From contig CM063114.1 of assembly GCA_031841125.1 (NCBI GenBank), positions 29,829,266-29,893,265 on the forward strand: a stretch of 64,000 bases of DNA, given 5' to 3'. Numbering within the stretch: the stretch's first letter is position 1; every line of letters starts with the position of its first letter. Of this stretch, positions 1 to 12,200 are shown one piece after another. The notes beneath the pieces are model-generated. The model saw nothing but the letters and a program-made list of their open reading frames with translations, made no database searches and was not told the origin of the DNA. The position numbers and the translations under genes were made by a program. The stretch is from Acanthococcus lagerstroemiae. Lineage: Eukaryota; Arthropoda; Insecta; Hemiptera; Eriococcidae.

Positions 1-114
1 GTGTTGAATTGACGACCCCGTAAGGCTGCCTTCAGTTGTGGAAATAAACAAAAGTCGCAGGGGTCGAGGTCAGGACTATACAGGGAGTAGGGGTGAATTG
101 TGATTTTTTTAGAA
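1..114 (-). pseudogene. mariner-family transposase, C-terminal fragment cut by window edge
   Basis: Read on the minus strand, the first 114 bases encode a short run containing YSPDLDPCDFCLF followed by PQLKAALRGRQF. This matches the end of the catalytic domain of mariner-type transposases, where the third catalytic aspartate lies in the conserved SPDLAPCD block. Mariner transposases cut and paste DNA at TA dinucleotides. Only the C-terminal part is in the window, since the frame runs off position 1. No convincing transposase continuation is seen upstream of it at higher coordinates, so this is probably a broken relic. Assignment rests on motif recognition only. Confidence 0.6.
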
Positions 115-329
115 GTCATCACCGCGGCGCAGATGTTTTTCCCCTCCTTACCGGCGGCGGAATACGCGAAAACGTTCGATAAATGGCAAGAACGAATGGA
201 CGCCTGTATAGCCACGAATGGCGCTTATATTGAAAAAGATATTCGTGTACTTAATGAAGATGATGATTAATAAACAATTTTGTAATCGTATGCTTTTTTT
301 TCCTTCTTTAAGAAAATCTTCACTCGACC

Positions 330-1125
330 CCCATAAGGGAATCAAAATTCACGGCGAAATTTTAAATAATCTGAGATTCGCAGACGATGTGGCCTTATTA
401 GCGAGTACATAACTTCAAAAAAGCCGGTGTTCATTGCCAACGAGGAGATACAGTGGGAGCGTGAAATGAGATACCTTGGCCAAATAATATCCTTCAATAA
501 CTCGAGGGAAAAGGAAGTCTCAAACAGAATTAAAAGTGGCTGGAGTAGTTTTTGGAAATTGAAAGACATGTTCAAAAGTAAAGTTCCAATAACAACTAAG
601 GCGGAGGTCTGGAAGAGCTGCATCCAACCAACAAACAACAATCACATACGGGGCACAGACTTGGGCTCTCACCAAAACCAATTTAAACAGATTTCGAACG
701 ACACAAAACTTCATGTCTCGCAGCATGTTGAACATCAGAATAGGAGACAAGATAAAAATGTCGGAAATTAGGGCAAAAACAAGACTACGAGATATTGGAG
801 AAGTAATTAAGAGCCTGAAGTGGAGCTATACTGGTCACATTTGGAGGACAGAAAACGACAGATAGGGAAAAAAGGTGGAAGGATAAACCCCAAGAGACTA
901 CAGGAGGGGAAGGGGGAGGCCCATAACACGTTGGAGGGACGAAATAGATAAATTTCAGGATATAAAATGGAGAAGGAGCATCCATGAAAGGGAAACATGG
1001 AGGGAAAAAGGGGAGGCTTTTGCCCAATACCGGGCGGTGTGTAGCAAGTTGGGAGAGGATGGAAAAGGAGAGATGTACTGATCGGGGCACAAGGGACCAG
1101 ATTAAGGAGGAAAAGTTGTAAGCCA
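330..1125 (+). pseudogene. RTE-like LINE reverse transcriptase, C-terminal half (decayed)
   Basis: Three frames joined by frameshifts read through the end of a non-LTR reverse transcriptase. They contain LNNLRFADDVALL, the catalytic FADD box, near 365-400. A block beginning RYLGQIISF lies near 470, and a KLKDMFKSK region near 555. After a frame change near 640 come SLKWSYTGHIWR near 810 and GRPITRWRDEI near 915, then a WREKGEAFAQY block near 1000. That order (RT core, thumb, WxxGHxxR, GRPxxRW, GEAxxQ) is typical of RTE/BovB-like LINE ends in invertebrates. In-frame stops and shifts make it non-functional. The LINE 5' part is missing and the boundary near 330 is approximate. Confidence 0.8.
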
Positions 1126-1391
1126 AATGTTTAAATTTATTTCAGTTTAATCTCTAATCCAAACTTCCAATCGTGGAAGGGAAGGGAAGGGAATATATGT
1201 AACAAGTAATGAACACACACCAAAGCTGTTAAAAAAGGGAAAAAAGTCCGTGTTTTGATTTCCTTTTAATTTTTTTTTTTTCAGCTGAATTAGTTAGGAG
1301 ATAGGGTGAGGTGTTACGGTCGTTAACTCTCTCGCTGACCAAGCTTTCTGAGAGTGTATTTTTATAATATCCAATACAAGTAAGTACAGCA

Positions 1392-1470
1392 CTATCTTAG
1401 ACGTAATGTTTCTTTTTTCTCAGCCATCATATTTAAAATTTCATCAGCTGAAACCTGTACTTCTTGATAC

Positions 1471-1515
<45 letters not shown>

Positions 1516-1700
1516 CGAGTCCATTGAGTCTTTTTTTCTCCTCTGGTACTTCTCAGATATGTCTTCAAAAGCCGTAATGTTGAAAAAGAGCGCTCACTCG
1601 TGCCTGTTGTCACAGGCAAAGTTATTAAGATTTTCAATAGTTTGTAAATACACGGGAATGTCTCTCAGTTGTAAAATTCAAATGTATGTACGTGAATTGC
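1392..1700 (-). pseudogene. hAT transposase C-terminal dimerisation domain fragment
   Basis: The minus strand encodes FPCIYKLLKILITLPVTT, then GTSERSFSTLRLLKTYLRST. This is the signature of the hAT-family C-terminal dimerisation domain found in hobo/Ac/Tam3-like and zinc-finger-MYM-like transposase proteins. The usual following block is interrupted by a run of isoleucines encoded by an ATT repeat, after which a YQEVQVSADEILNMMAEKK helix resumes in frame. Upstream coding at 1700-2040 is eroded by stops. It is a remnant of an autonomous hAT element; no terminal inverted repeats could be firmly tied to it. Confidence 0.75.
1471..1514. repeat. (AAT)n microsatellite, about 15 units
   Basis: An uninterrupted ATA/ATT trinucleotide run. 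It lies inside the hAT dimerisation domain remnant and keeps that frame open as poly-isoleucine. Confidence 0.97.
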
Positions 1701-2233
1701 GCTTGATTTCTCTACCACTGCTACTAGCTAGAATCTGTTTGACGTGCCTGTAGTCTGCACCAAAGAAATGTTTCTCCTACTGCAATTTCTAGAGGACAAT
1801 CTAAGTCATTTTTTAATAGAAATCGCATAAATTTTTCACTTCATTAATATCTTAATCTGTGCACTTCTCACTTTAGTTTGGATTCAGAAGAACAATGAAG
1901 TTTTTCACAATTGTGGAATAATTAATGAAGCGTTCTCCCAATCCATTATTCATATATTTCAACAGGGGTATGAAGATTATTATCCTATAAAATTCTTCAG
2001 GAGTTGATGCACTGGTTGGATTAACTCTCTAAGTGTACCTCACCTACCGGCTACCACATTACACGATTGACACGGTTTGACGATTCACGACTGCACATTG
2101 GACTTTTAGAAGACTCGCGCCGGCTGTCCACTGCAGCGTGCAGCCATGCAGTCTTTTATTTTTGAAAACTGGTAAGATTAAACGATCTTTGATGTTTATC
2201 GATATTTTCGATTTGTTAGAAACATCGATAATA

Positions 2234-2622
2234 TAGGATTACCAACTATTTGCTTTTTGGCAAATGCATTTGCTTTTTCCAAGTTGCATTTGCCCTTTGC
2301 CCGACCCAGTGATGAAATAAGAAAACTTTGCCTCTTTCGCTAATTTATGAAAGTATCCCGGAAAAATGTAAAAATGTAAAACCATTCAACATTTACAGGG
2401 TCATTTTTATTTCTGCGGTACATTGTTTGAAAGAAACACCTAGGCCGAGAGCCATTTGAATAGTTTAATACCATACATATAGTGTTATTTCCAATATTCT
2501 GTCCATAAGCGAGTTCCGAGTCTGTCATACATTTTTGGAACATTTGCTTTCTTGTGACTAAACTTGCCTCTTTCACCAGCAACATTTGCTTTTTAGAAAA
2601 AATGAGTTAGTAACCCTAGTAA
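2234..2622. mobile_element. possible short DNA element with imperfect terminal inverted repeats
   Basis: The left end reads TAGGATTACCAACTATTTGC and the right end, reverse-complemented, reads TAGGGTTACTAACTCATTT. Both are followed within about 20 bases by a CTTTTT or AAAAAGCAAATG block. The interior repeats CATTTGCTTTTT-like words. This resembles a small non-autonomous hAT-type element, but no clean target duplication is visible, so the call is tentative. Confidence 0.35.
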
Positions 2623-4216
2623 TTTCGATAATCTAAAATTTTGCCATCACTATCAGACGTCAAGTCTTTATTACAAGGTAGAGCTTCACTCGAAAGATCT
2701 GTAAATAACCTCAGAATCTTGACCCCGCAAGCCTACCCCGTGATCCCTTCGTAATTTCAGTCGACCGGGTTAACCGCGTTACACGGCATGAATTACCGAA
2801 TTCAGCTCGGTGTAAATTATACGAGTAAAAGTTTACTGGTACCCAGCATTTCGGGAGACCGCCCCACATAAATCTGCAATTTGGAAAGTCGGTGAAAACA
2901 GGTGTCGACCGAAGGTTCGTTCAAAACGCACCCCAACAGATTTCACCGCTTCGCTCCGGTCCACGGTATTGATCCTAATTGCCCAATAAGCGCAGTTCGA
3001 CTCGGCTCCAGTTCGCCAGCAAAAATATTCAATTTGTTTTTCCCTTCTAAAGGAAAAACTGCAGCCGTGTAGGCAGAGAGCCTAATATTAAAAAAAGCAA
3101 CTTACGATTGCCTTTTCAAAATAAAATAATTTCGCGAGATAATTAAACTGGGAAAAAGTATTCTAATTATACGAATTTTCGCTATCAAAGAATTTTTTAT
3201 ACTGTTTTCAAAAATTAGTAGTAAAGAACGCGAAAAAATATAATAAAAGTTTAAAAAAAAAAATTAGCGAGCGAAAAAGAGAAAAAGGATACAGAAAATC
3301 GTAAACAGAGAAATTTGAAGTTCGTTTTCTTTTCTCTCTTTCACTTATTATCATCGTCTGAAGGAAGTTTCCTTTGGAATTCTCAACTTTAGTCGGTAAA
3401 CTTGAAAAGCTTCAGGTTATTCGAAAGTTTTCACAGCGAGAACATTTTCGACGATACATATTCCGCGGGGAGGAAGAGTGAGAAGAAAGACAGCCAGAAA
3501 TGGACAAGTGAAATAAAAGAAAGATTGAGGCGGAGGAGGGAGGGGGGGGGGGAGAAATAAATAAAATAAAAAGATCCGGTGCAAGTTTCGAAATTAACGA
3601 TTACAGCTCGCGTGATTCATCCTCATTTTGTTTTTCGTTACAATGATTCATTTTTATCGAACTGGCGTAAATGAAATTCGGTGACTCATGCAAAATTATT
3701 TATTGCCGAGAACTTTTTCAGCACAGAAAAAAGGGAGCAGGGGCGCTGGCGCTGTGGTGGATTTCTCGCACGAATTCGTCTCAAATTTATTCGATATCTT
3801 TTTCGAAAAGTTAATCTTTCGAATTTCCAACACTACTCTGATGAGTCGAAGAATTCGTCGGCGGGTTTTCTGTATTCGACACGAAACCTTTTTTTTTTTT
3901 TTAATATTTCATCGGCTGTTTATTTTTTTTCTTCTTTCTTTTTCTTTCGGCTATAAATTACTTTTCGATAAGAACGACTTTGAGGTCAATTTATAGCCTC
4001 TCTCTGGCCCCACAAGAGAATGAAACTTTTTATTTATCGATTTATTTATGTATTACCGGGCCCGTATTTCGTCTGAAGTTTTGCACTGCGAAAGTAATCT
4101 AGAAGTGGGCGCTTCGCATCACAGAAGTACGCTAGTTCGTTTTATTCTATCAAAAAGAATGAGCAATATCGACGTGATTGGTCGCCACTGTACAAAAATC
4201 ATAATAGTCGATACCC
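2623..4216. other. unassigned sequence, no gene seen
   Basis: About 1.6 kb without a recognisable coding region. 2700-3020 is relatively CpG-rich and could be unique host sequence. 3230-3350 and 3470-3560 are purine-rich, and a poly-G run lies at about 3540-3552. The two overlapping ORFs of about 100 codons near 3680-3996 end in poly-phenylalanine from a T-tract and match no family I know. Confidence 0.6.
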
Positions 4217-4225
4217 ATTAATTAG

Positions 4226-5160
4226 GGGTACGTTACCCTGGCCCCCCCAAATTTGATTTTAGACCCGATTTTGGGTTAGGGGAAATGTACCCGAAATGTA
4301 CCCAAATGTACCGCTATTATTACAAAATGTACCTCCTCCCCTTGCGAAGGGGGAACTAAAGTCCTTTGGGGGGGCCAGGGTAACGGGAGCCCCCCCAATT
4401 TGTCTGATTTCGTCAAATTTGGTTCGAATGAAATGTACCCGAAATGTACCGAAATGTACCACCAATTATCTGAAATGTACCCCGTTTATAGCCGCGGGGG
4501 GAAGGATTCAAGTTGGTGGGGCTGTGGTAACGTTAGCCCCCCCATTTGTTCCAATTTCTCCGAATTTGGGCAGAATGAAATGTACCCGAAATGTACCGAA
4601 ATGTACCACCAATTATCTGAAATGTACCCCGTGTATAGCCGAGGGGGGGAGGATTCAAGTTGGTGGGGCTGTGGTAACGTTAGCCCCCCATTCGTTCCAC
4701 CTTCACCGAATTTGGGCAGAATGAAATGTACCCGAAATGTACCGAAATGTACCATTAATTATATAAAATGTACCCCCTCCCTTCCCATGTAATGACCAAA
4801 AGTATGAGGGGGCCGAAATGAATTAGAGCTTCCAACTTAGCTGATTTCGTCAAATTTGGTTCGAATGAAATGTACCCGAAATGTACCGAAATGTACCACC
4901 AATTATCTGAAATGTACCTCCCTTATCGCCGCAGGGGGGAGGATCAAATATGGTGGGGCTGTGGTAAATTTAGCCCCCCTCCCATTTGTTCCACTTTCAC
5001 CGAATTTGGGCAGAATGAAATGTACCCGAAATGTACCCAAATGTACCATCAACTATATAAAATGTACTCCCTCCCTTCCCATGTAATGACCAAAAGTATG
5101 AGGGGGCCGAAATTAATTAGAGCCCCCAACTTTACCTATTTCGTCAAATTTAGTTCGGAA
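4226..5160 (+). repeat. subterminal tandem array, ~147-bp unit (left tip)
   Basis: Each unit carries GAATGAAATGTACCC, then further AAATGTACC words, then a G/C-run block resembling the element tip (GGTAACGTTAGCCCCCC). GAATG starts fall near 4426, 4573, 4719, 4863 and 5013, giving spacings of 144-150 bp. Because 147 is a multiple of three, frames stay open for up to 165 codons, with MKCTRNVPKC recurring. The same repeat is translated in several frames, so I read these as by-products and not as a gene. Confidence 0.9.
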
Positions 5161-5224
5161 TATAATTATTTGGGTACTTCATTAGTGTTAAGGAATATTC
5201 ACACTTAACGAAAATATTAATAAA

Positions 5225-5242
5225 CTAGGGGGCTCCGCCCCC
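5225..5242 (-). other. Helitron-like 3' terminus hairpin in left arm
   Basis: On the minus strand this reads GGGGGCGGAGCCCCC followed by CTAG overlap and T. A GC-rich hairpin followed by CTRR and a T is the usual 3' end of Helitron rolling-circle elements, and it is nearly identical to the hairpin at 30426-30443. The matching 5' end was not located. Confidence 0.4.
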
Positions 5243-5959
5243 GGAGTTAATGAAATATAGGTTAATTTGCACTATAGAAACACAGAATTTATTTTATGTA
5301 TATAGGAAAAAAAGTTAACCTCTATGAGGATGCCCCTATTATCATTACACAGAGATACACCTTATGTAAATGTCAAACTACAGTATATGCATATACTGTA
5401 ACTATTTCAAATTTAGAAGTGTCCACTGCAGGTAAAGTCGTTGATACATAGAGATAGATGTTCTCATACTGTCCGAGAGAAAAAAGCAGTTTTAATCAAA
5501 ACATGTATTTTTTCGACTTCACATCAAGTTTACTGTTTCAAGGGAGACACATTGGAAATGTTAAACAAAGGCTAAAGAAATCAAGTAAAACTTCATTTTT
5601 CTACATGCACAGTTCTAATTATGGATTTTAAATATGACAGGTTATGTCATAACAAATGTATTAATATTATTCAGAAGTGAGTTTATCTACTTTACATATG
5701 AAAAACAATATAGCCTATTACATGCAAAAAATTGAATTTTGTTTAGGCTTTACCCCATTTTAATTCATTATCAATCGAGTAACCATTTTTTACGATTTTT
5801 CGGACTTCTGAGTATACGTTCCCTTCTGAAATTTCTAGTTATGGTCCCTAAAGAGAAATTCAAGAACATAAAAATACTACATAAATCAATGATTTGTGAG
5901 TTAAATACTATTACGGCTACAAATTTCACTGTTCTGATATACCTTATGACTCTTTAAAA

Positions 5960-6725
5960 GACTTGGAACAAAAAAATAAACAGGGGTTCACGGAAAATTA
6001 TTTCTTAAGCCGACCAAATGGAGAATTCAATTTCCGAAGTTGGGGTCGGGGTCAACCCAACGGATCCACAATAGATCTGAATCGAAAAAAGTTGACCATG
6101 AATAATCTTGAAAGGCTGAAAGATCGAGAATTAGATTTGCGGAATTGGGGTGGAGACAATCCATCGGGTCCACAATATTATATTATTATTTTTATTTACT
6201 GAGAGTGTTATTGCCTTTTGCTGCTATAATCTAACTATTATTAAAACAAACGTAAATTATTAGAATAGGGTTAACGTATTATTTGAATTGAAAAAGTAAG
6301 ACGTTCACCAAGAATAACATTGAGAAGCCGGAAAATCGAGTTTTAGATTTTCGTCGTAGGTGGGAGAGTTATTCCTTGATCCACAAAATATCTCGATTAA
6401 AAATAAGGGGCTTATGGAAAATTGTTTTTCAACACCTACAATCAAGAATCTGATTATCGGAGTTGGGATGCGGTCAACCCCTCGGAATCACAAATTATTT
6501 CAATCAAGAAAAAAAAAAGTTCACCAACAAAAACTCGAAAGTATACTCTTTTGGTGTTGGGGGCGCGAGTCCACGTTTCCGGTGTACAAAATGTAGCAGT
6601 TGAAAAAAGGGGAGGTTTACGTAAAAGAATTCAGAAATTTGAAGAATCGAGAATTAGATTTCCTGAATTCAGGGCGGGCTTCACCCCTCAAGTCCACAAT
6701 AGCTTCCGTCTTTCAGTTCCACGTT
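5960..6725 (+). repeat. ~110-bp minisatellite, short block in left arm
   Basis: Several diverged units containing AATCGAGAATTAGATTT, then GGAGTTGGGG, then a TCCACAAAA word. From 6165 onward it is a clear diverged copy of 12625-13165, including a shared TATTATTATTTTTATTTACT stretch. The arm block therefore descends from the main array in the centre of the element. The mirror copy is at 18897-19662. Confidence 0.85.
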
Positions 6726-7299
6726 CTCGTTAGAGAACTGGGGCCCTGGGTGGCAAAGATAAGCGCAGGATAAAAAAAAATGGAATAGCTACGTGGAGGC
6801 GTATGCCCAAAAATGAGCGGAGGTACTCACACACACACACGTTTGGTCGACAAACGGCGCAAAATGTGTCTGCCCATTAAAATTTTTCAATCTCATTATT
6901 TCTCTCTAAATTGATCAGCGCCGCCGCACGTTTTTCGACTGTCGTCGCAACATACGCTTATTTTATTTTTGTAAGTATTTTATAAATGCAGGCGGCGGCG
7001 CACCGGGCATTTGCCCGAATCGCCGTATGACTTATCCGACCCTGGAAGAGGCTCAAGGTGGTAGGTCCACTTTCATTGAATAGACTGTAAAAAATACATG
7101 TATGTGCTTTGTAATACAGTACAAACATAAAGATGTATGCACTGTGACGAAATTAGGAGGCCCACAGTGTACCAAAGAACCTTCAGATGTAAGTAGCATC
7201 TTCTGGATGCCCCGTGTAATGAAAGCGAGGCCTCATTCAGAAAATAAATATTTGTGTTTGAAACCATAATGCATTGCAAAGGAGTAGTTGATTTCAGCA
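6726..7299. other. non-coding arm sequence with CA run and hairpin
   Basis: Contains a short (CA)n at about 6828-6840 and a GC-rich block of GCCGCC/GGCGGC words at 6920-7020, with a CGGGCATTTGCCCG hairpin near 7003. No gene is seen. Its mirror is at about 18325-18896. Confidence 0.6.
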
Positions 7300-9270
7300 G
7301 GTTTTCAAGTTACTGGCCTACCTATCGTTCTTTTTCTTTGCAGCGTATCCATAGTTGAGTACTTTTACTCCCTATTTGTTGCTATCTGCCCTCGCCAGAT
7401 GCCCCACATATTTCCATTTAAATTGTTCGACATTATATCCTATATCCTCGCCTCCAGCCATTTCGTACAGTTTTCCCTTTGAGATTTTGTCTACCCATCG
7501 CAGTCCTAGAAGTTTCCTCAACATAGATCTGAACGTAATTTGTAGCTTCACGATTTGTCTCCGGTAAGGGACCAGGTTTGTACTCCATACTTGAGGGCTG
7601 GTACCGTTGAGCTATTTAATGTTTCCATTTTGAGGAAGGTGTTGAAATTCCGGCAAAAAATACATTTTAATGCCCAGAGGTTGTTCCACCCCTTTTTAAT
7701 ACGCCTCATAATTCCTTTATCTCTTTCTTCGAAACTAATAATCTGTCCCACAGATATTCGATTCTGTTACCTCTTCTATCTCTTGCCCATCGATTATTAG
7801 ATTTTTTCTTTCCACTCTTCCGATTATTTTTGATTTGCTACCATTCAGTTTGAGGCCAGCTTTTTTGCATTCCCTCAATAGCTTTTCTGCCATTTTCTTC
7901 AACTCCTTACTATTTTCTGTAAATAAGATAATATAGTTTGCGTACCTTAAATTTCTTAGAAATTCTCCATTTATTTTTAGTCCTCTTCTTTTCCACTTCA
8001 GATTGCGAAATACATCTTCCAAAATGCAGTTGAAGAGGTTTGGCGACAAGGTATCCCCTTGTTGAACTCCGCTCCCAATTTTGAATTCCCTCCCTTTGCT
8101 TTTAAGGCTAGTTCTTGCACTCGAATTTGCATAGTAATTCTGTATATGACTTTAATAAACCCACTTTCAATTCCCTTATTTTCCAGTGCTTTTAACATAT
8201 ACTTATGATCCACTGAATCAACTGCCTCATGAAAGCCTATGCAAAATATTTCAATTTCTACATCATATTCGTGTGTTTTTTCAATAATTTGGCTCACAAC
8301 GAAAATATTCTTTACAGTTGAGAAGCCTTTTCTGAATCTCGCCTGTTCACTCCCCTGATGATTTGAATCCAGATGGTTATACATACGTCTTTTTAAGACT
8401 GCCATACATGCTTTAAAGATGTTCGATGTTAAGCATATTGGCCTGTAATTTTCAATGAGTTCCTCCCTCCTTGTTTGTGTAATAATATTATTTTGGCCAA
8501 GTTCCACTGTTTTGGACATGTTTTCATAATTCCGATTTTGTTGAATATTTTAACCTGGTGTGGCACTCTCTGATCGCCAAACCTTTTCAGCATTTCGTTC
8601 GTAATTCCATCCGGTCCTGGGGCTATGTCATTTTTCAGTCTACATATTTAGTACGTATTCCACTTCTCTCTCCATTATTTCCGGGATTTCTTCCTCCTTT
8701 CACCCTCCAGTTTTTGCTATTTTCACGAGCTCGTTTTGCTCGCGGTAAAAGTCCTCGTAAAAAATTGTTGCTGCCTCTAGAATTTGTTCTTGATTCTGAG
8801 TCACTTTTCCTGTCTGATCTTTTAGCTTCAGCATAACGTCTCTCCCGCCATCGAGTTCGAGCCTAACTTTTTTGGTGAACCAACTTTTTTCCAAAATATC
8901 TGGAATTTTTTTCTAATCATATTTCTTAATATGTTCTCTAACATTTTTCTTCACCAATTTTTGTATTTTAGTTCGCTCAGGTTTATCCAATGGTGTTTTA
9001 TTTCTATTTTTCCAAAGGTTATTCTTCCTGATTCGAGAGTCTATTTTGAAAGCTTATCCCTGGTTTTCTCTTTAACCCTCGTCACTCCAAACTCTTCAAC
9101 CGTGTTTTTTAAAGCTTGATCCATACTGTCGTAAAAATTTTCCTCGACTTTCATTTCCTCTTGCACTGATTTTAGTTTCTGGCGTGCGTCCTCTTCCTTT
9201 CTGACTGGGATAATCCGCCTTCTTCTCCCTTTACCCTTCCTGTGATTTTCATACTGGACTCACTGCGCCG
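7300..9270 (-). pseudogene. RTE-like LINE reverse transcriptase, decayed (left arm and centre)
   Basis: On the minus strand, pieces in successive frames spell a non-LTR reverse transcriptase. There is an upstream linker (near 8890-8700), then ENYRPICLTSNIFK near 8455 and ARFRKGFSTVKNI near 8340. Motif A is seen as FHEAVDSVDH near 8240, then PNLFNCILEDVF near 8040, LRYANYIILF near 7950 and LGQIISFEE near 7740. A FKWKYVGHLAR block follows near 7410. Motif A has lost its first aspartate and the FADD/YADD box has become YANY, so it cannot be catalytic. Stops and a frameshift near 8010 confirm decay. The part inside 4226-8511 is mirrored in the right arm. Confidence 0.85.
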
Positions 9271-9299
9271 GGATGCTCAATTACTTCATGAGATTTCAA

Positions 9300-12200
9300 T
9301 TCACAGAGGGTCGCCAATAAAGTCTCGAAAATTGAGAAACAGATTTTCGAAGTTGGAGGTGGGGGACACCCCTCCAACTCATGAAAGATGAAATAGGAAT
9401 AATAAAAAGTTCAACCAGATCCGAAAAATCGATAGTTAAATTTTCAAAGCTGGGGCGACAATCTATCTCTTGGCTTCACAAAACTACCGATCGAAACAAA
9501 TAATCAAGTTTATGAAACATAAGTTTCAAAATTCGAACAACCGGGAAAAAGGGGGTCACCTCTCGAGTCCACAAAAGATTCAGATCGTGAGAATAAAAAC
9601 TACTCGAAGAATAAGCATTAAATTCTGAAGAATCGAGAATTAAATTTTCAACGCCTGAGGCGGGGGTCTACCATCGGATCACCAAAACAATTAGATGGAA
9701 AAAAAAAAATTTGTGACTGTCCATACTGAAAGGGCACTTCGGTCCAAAAAAATCGACTTTGAGATTATGTTCGATTTTAATAGGTCAAAGAGTACTGTTT
9801 AACACTGTGAGTCTCTGAACTCGAAAAAGCAAAAGTGATAGAGCGCAAGAGTGGACGTCTATAGGCAATCGCGTTCTCGAGATTCCCGTTTGAATCTTTT
9901 AGTGTCTCCTGTAAAATTAATGTTTTGGACCGACGTGCCCTTTTAATTTGGACGGTCACATTTATCGAAAAATAATGTTTAAAGTAGATAAACGGCTGCC
10001 ACGAAAGATCCCAATTGAAAAAATAAAAAGGTCTCCAAAAATATTTTTAAAGACCGAAAAATTGATAATTCTACTCCTCGGGTCCACAAAACACTTCCGA
10101 TCAGAACAAAAGAGTTTCAAGGAGAATTATTTCTCAAGTCTGAAAAATCGAGAATTTGATTTTCAGAGTTGGGAGTGGGGTCCACCCCTTAGATGTACAA
10201 AGTAGTTAGATCGACAAAATAAGGGGTTCGCGGAAAAGTACTGTTCAAGACGGAAAATCATGAATTAGACTTACAGAATTGGGAGCGGGGTGCACTCCTC
10301 AGGCCCCAAAAATCTACGAATTGAAAAAATAAAAAGGTTACCAATAATATTTTTATAGGCCGAAAATTCGTGAATTAGAATGTTCGGACTTGTGGGTGGG
10401 GGCACCACCCTTCGAGTCCACAGGAGACTTAATACAACAACTATGGTTTTACGGAAAACAATTTTTCAAGCCTGTAGATTTTCGGCGTGTAAGTGGGGGT
10501 CCACCCCTTGGATCCACAAAAGACTTAGATCCAACATAAATATAAGTTTAGCAAAAAATGATTTTTAAGCCTGAAAAATCGAGATTTTAATTTCCAAGTC
10601 TGGGGTGGGGTCAACTCTTCAGTCTCACATAAGATTTCAATTGAAAAAATAAACAATCACCAGGAATAAATTTGAGAGGCTAAAAATCGAGAATTAGATT
10701 TCTGGGGTTAGGGTGAGGGTTTACCCCTCAGATCCACAAAACACTTCCATTAACAAAATAAGAGGTTCACACACAATCGTCGTTCAAGCCTTAAAAATCG
10801 AGACAAATGTCCGAAGTTGGGAGTGTGGTCAACCCCTCGGAGAAATGAAGAGTTCATCAAAAATAATTTTAAAGGCCGAAAAATCAAGAATTGTTGAGGG
10901 CAAGAATCCACCTTTCGAGTCTAAAAAATGTGGCAATCGAAATGAGAGGAGGTTTATGAAAGATAATTCAGACGTTGAAAAATCGAGAATTAGATTTCCG
11001 GAGTTCAGGATGGGCTCCACCCCTCAAGTCCGCAATAGATTTCATCAGAAAAACAAAAATAAATATTTAATAATTCAAAATCGAAAATTAGACTTTCGGA
11101 GTTGCGGGTGTAGGTTTACCTATCAGATCCACAAAATACTTCGACCAACGAAACAGAGGTTTACGGAACATTATTGTTCAAGACTGAAAAATCGAGAAGT
11201 AGACTTCCAGAGGCGAAAAATATTTTTAATGGGCAAAAAATCGAAAATTAGATTTTCGGAATTGGGGTGGGATTCCACTCCTCGGGTCCAACAAAGACTT
11301 CGATCAGAAAAATAAGAGGATCGCCGAAAATTATCTTTCACGTCAGAAAAATCGAGTATTAGATTTCCAGGGTTGGGGCCAGGTCAACCCATCGGGGCTG
11401 AACCATTTGACCCCGCAAATGATAACAACTGAAAAATGGAAAAGGGAAAAGGTCACTAAAAATATTTCTAAAGGCCAAAAAATCGAGAATTAGATTTTCG
11501 GAGTTCGGGTGGGGTACCACCCCGCGGCTCCACCAAAGACTTCGATCAGAAAAATAAGGGGTTTCATCGAAAATTATTTTTCACGTCAGAAAAATCGAGA
11601 ATTTGATTTCCAGAGTTGGAGGTGGGGTCAACACATCGGGACCACAATAGATTTGAATCGAAAAAATAAAAATTTCATCAAGAATAAATCTGAAAGCCCG
11701 GAAAATCGAGATTTATATTTTAGTAGGCAACGGGGGGGGGGTCTATCCATTTCGATCGAACAATAGAAGGGTTATGGAAAATCAGCTTTCAATACCTACC
11801 AAACAAGAATTTCATGACCGGAGTTGGGGGCGACGAATGCTCCCCTCTGATCCATATAATACATCGATTAACAAAGTAAAGGGTCCAAAGAAAACTATTG
11901 TTGAAGACTGAAGAATCAAGAATTAGACTTCCGGAGTTGGGAGCAGTGTCAATCCTTTGGTCTTATAGAAAACATGAACAGTTCATCGAAAGTAATTTTT
12001 TAAAGGCCGAAAAATCAATAATTACACTTTCAGGGTTTGGACAGGGGGTCTACTTTTTGAGTCTACAGAATGTATCAATCGCAAAAAGAAGTTAAAAACA
12101 ATTGCAAAGTTTGAAGCATCGAGAGGTAGATTTCCAGGAATTCGGGATGCGTTTTACCTCTCAAATCCACATTAGATTTCGACCGAAAAATAAATTATAG

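Larger units (their letters stand above)
4226..8511 (+). repeat. left arm of the foldback element
   Basis: This 4.29-kb arm pairs with 17113-21399 almost base for base. I noticed only a handful of differences, for example one G in a G-run near 4680 that breaks a repeat-encoded frame here but not in the other arm. In order it holds the ~147-bp subterminal array, a Helitron-like hairpin, unique AT-rich sequence with a small piece of ~110-bp minisatellite, a CA run and the 3' half of a LINE on the minus strand. The inner boundary falls inside that LINE at CCACTGTT. Confidence 0.93.

Noticed and set aside
4296..5208. Cys/Thr-rich repeat proteins (MKCTRNVPKC repeats) in the arm tips
   Set aside because: The same repeat is open in several frames because the unit is about 49 codons long. 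Frames start and stop with single-base changes in G-runs, and the DNA repeat explains the pattern.
10713..11315. 200-codon ORF in the minisatellite
   Set aside because: It only translates about five array units, and the register changes between units. No domain or start context supports it.
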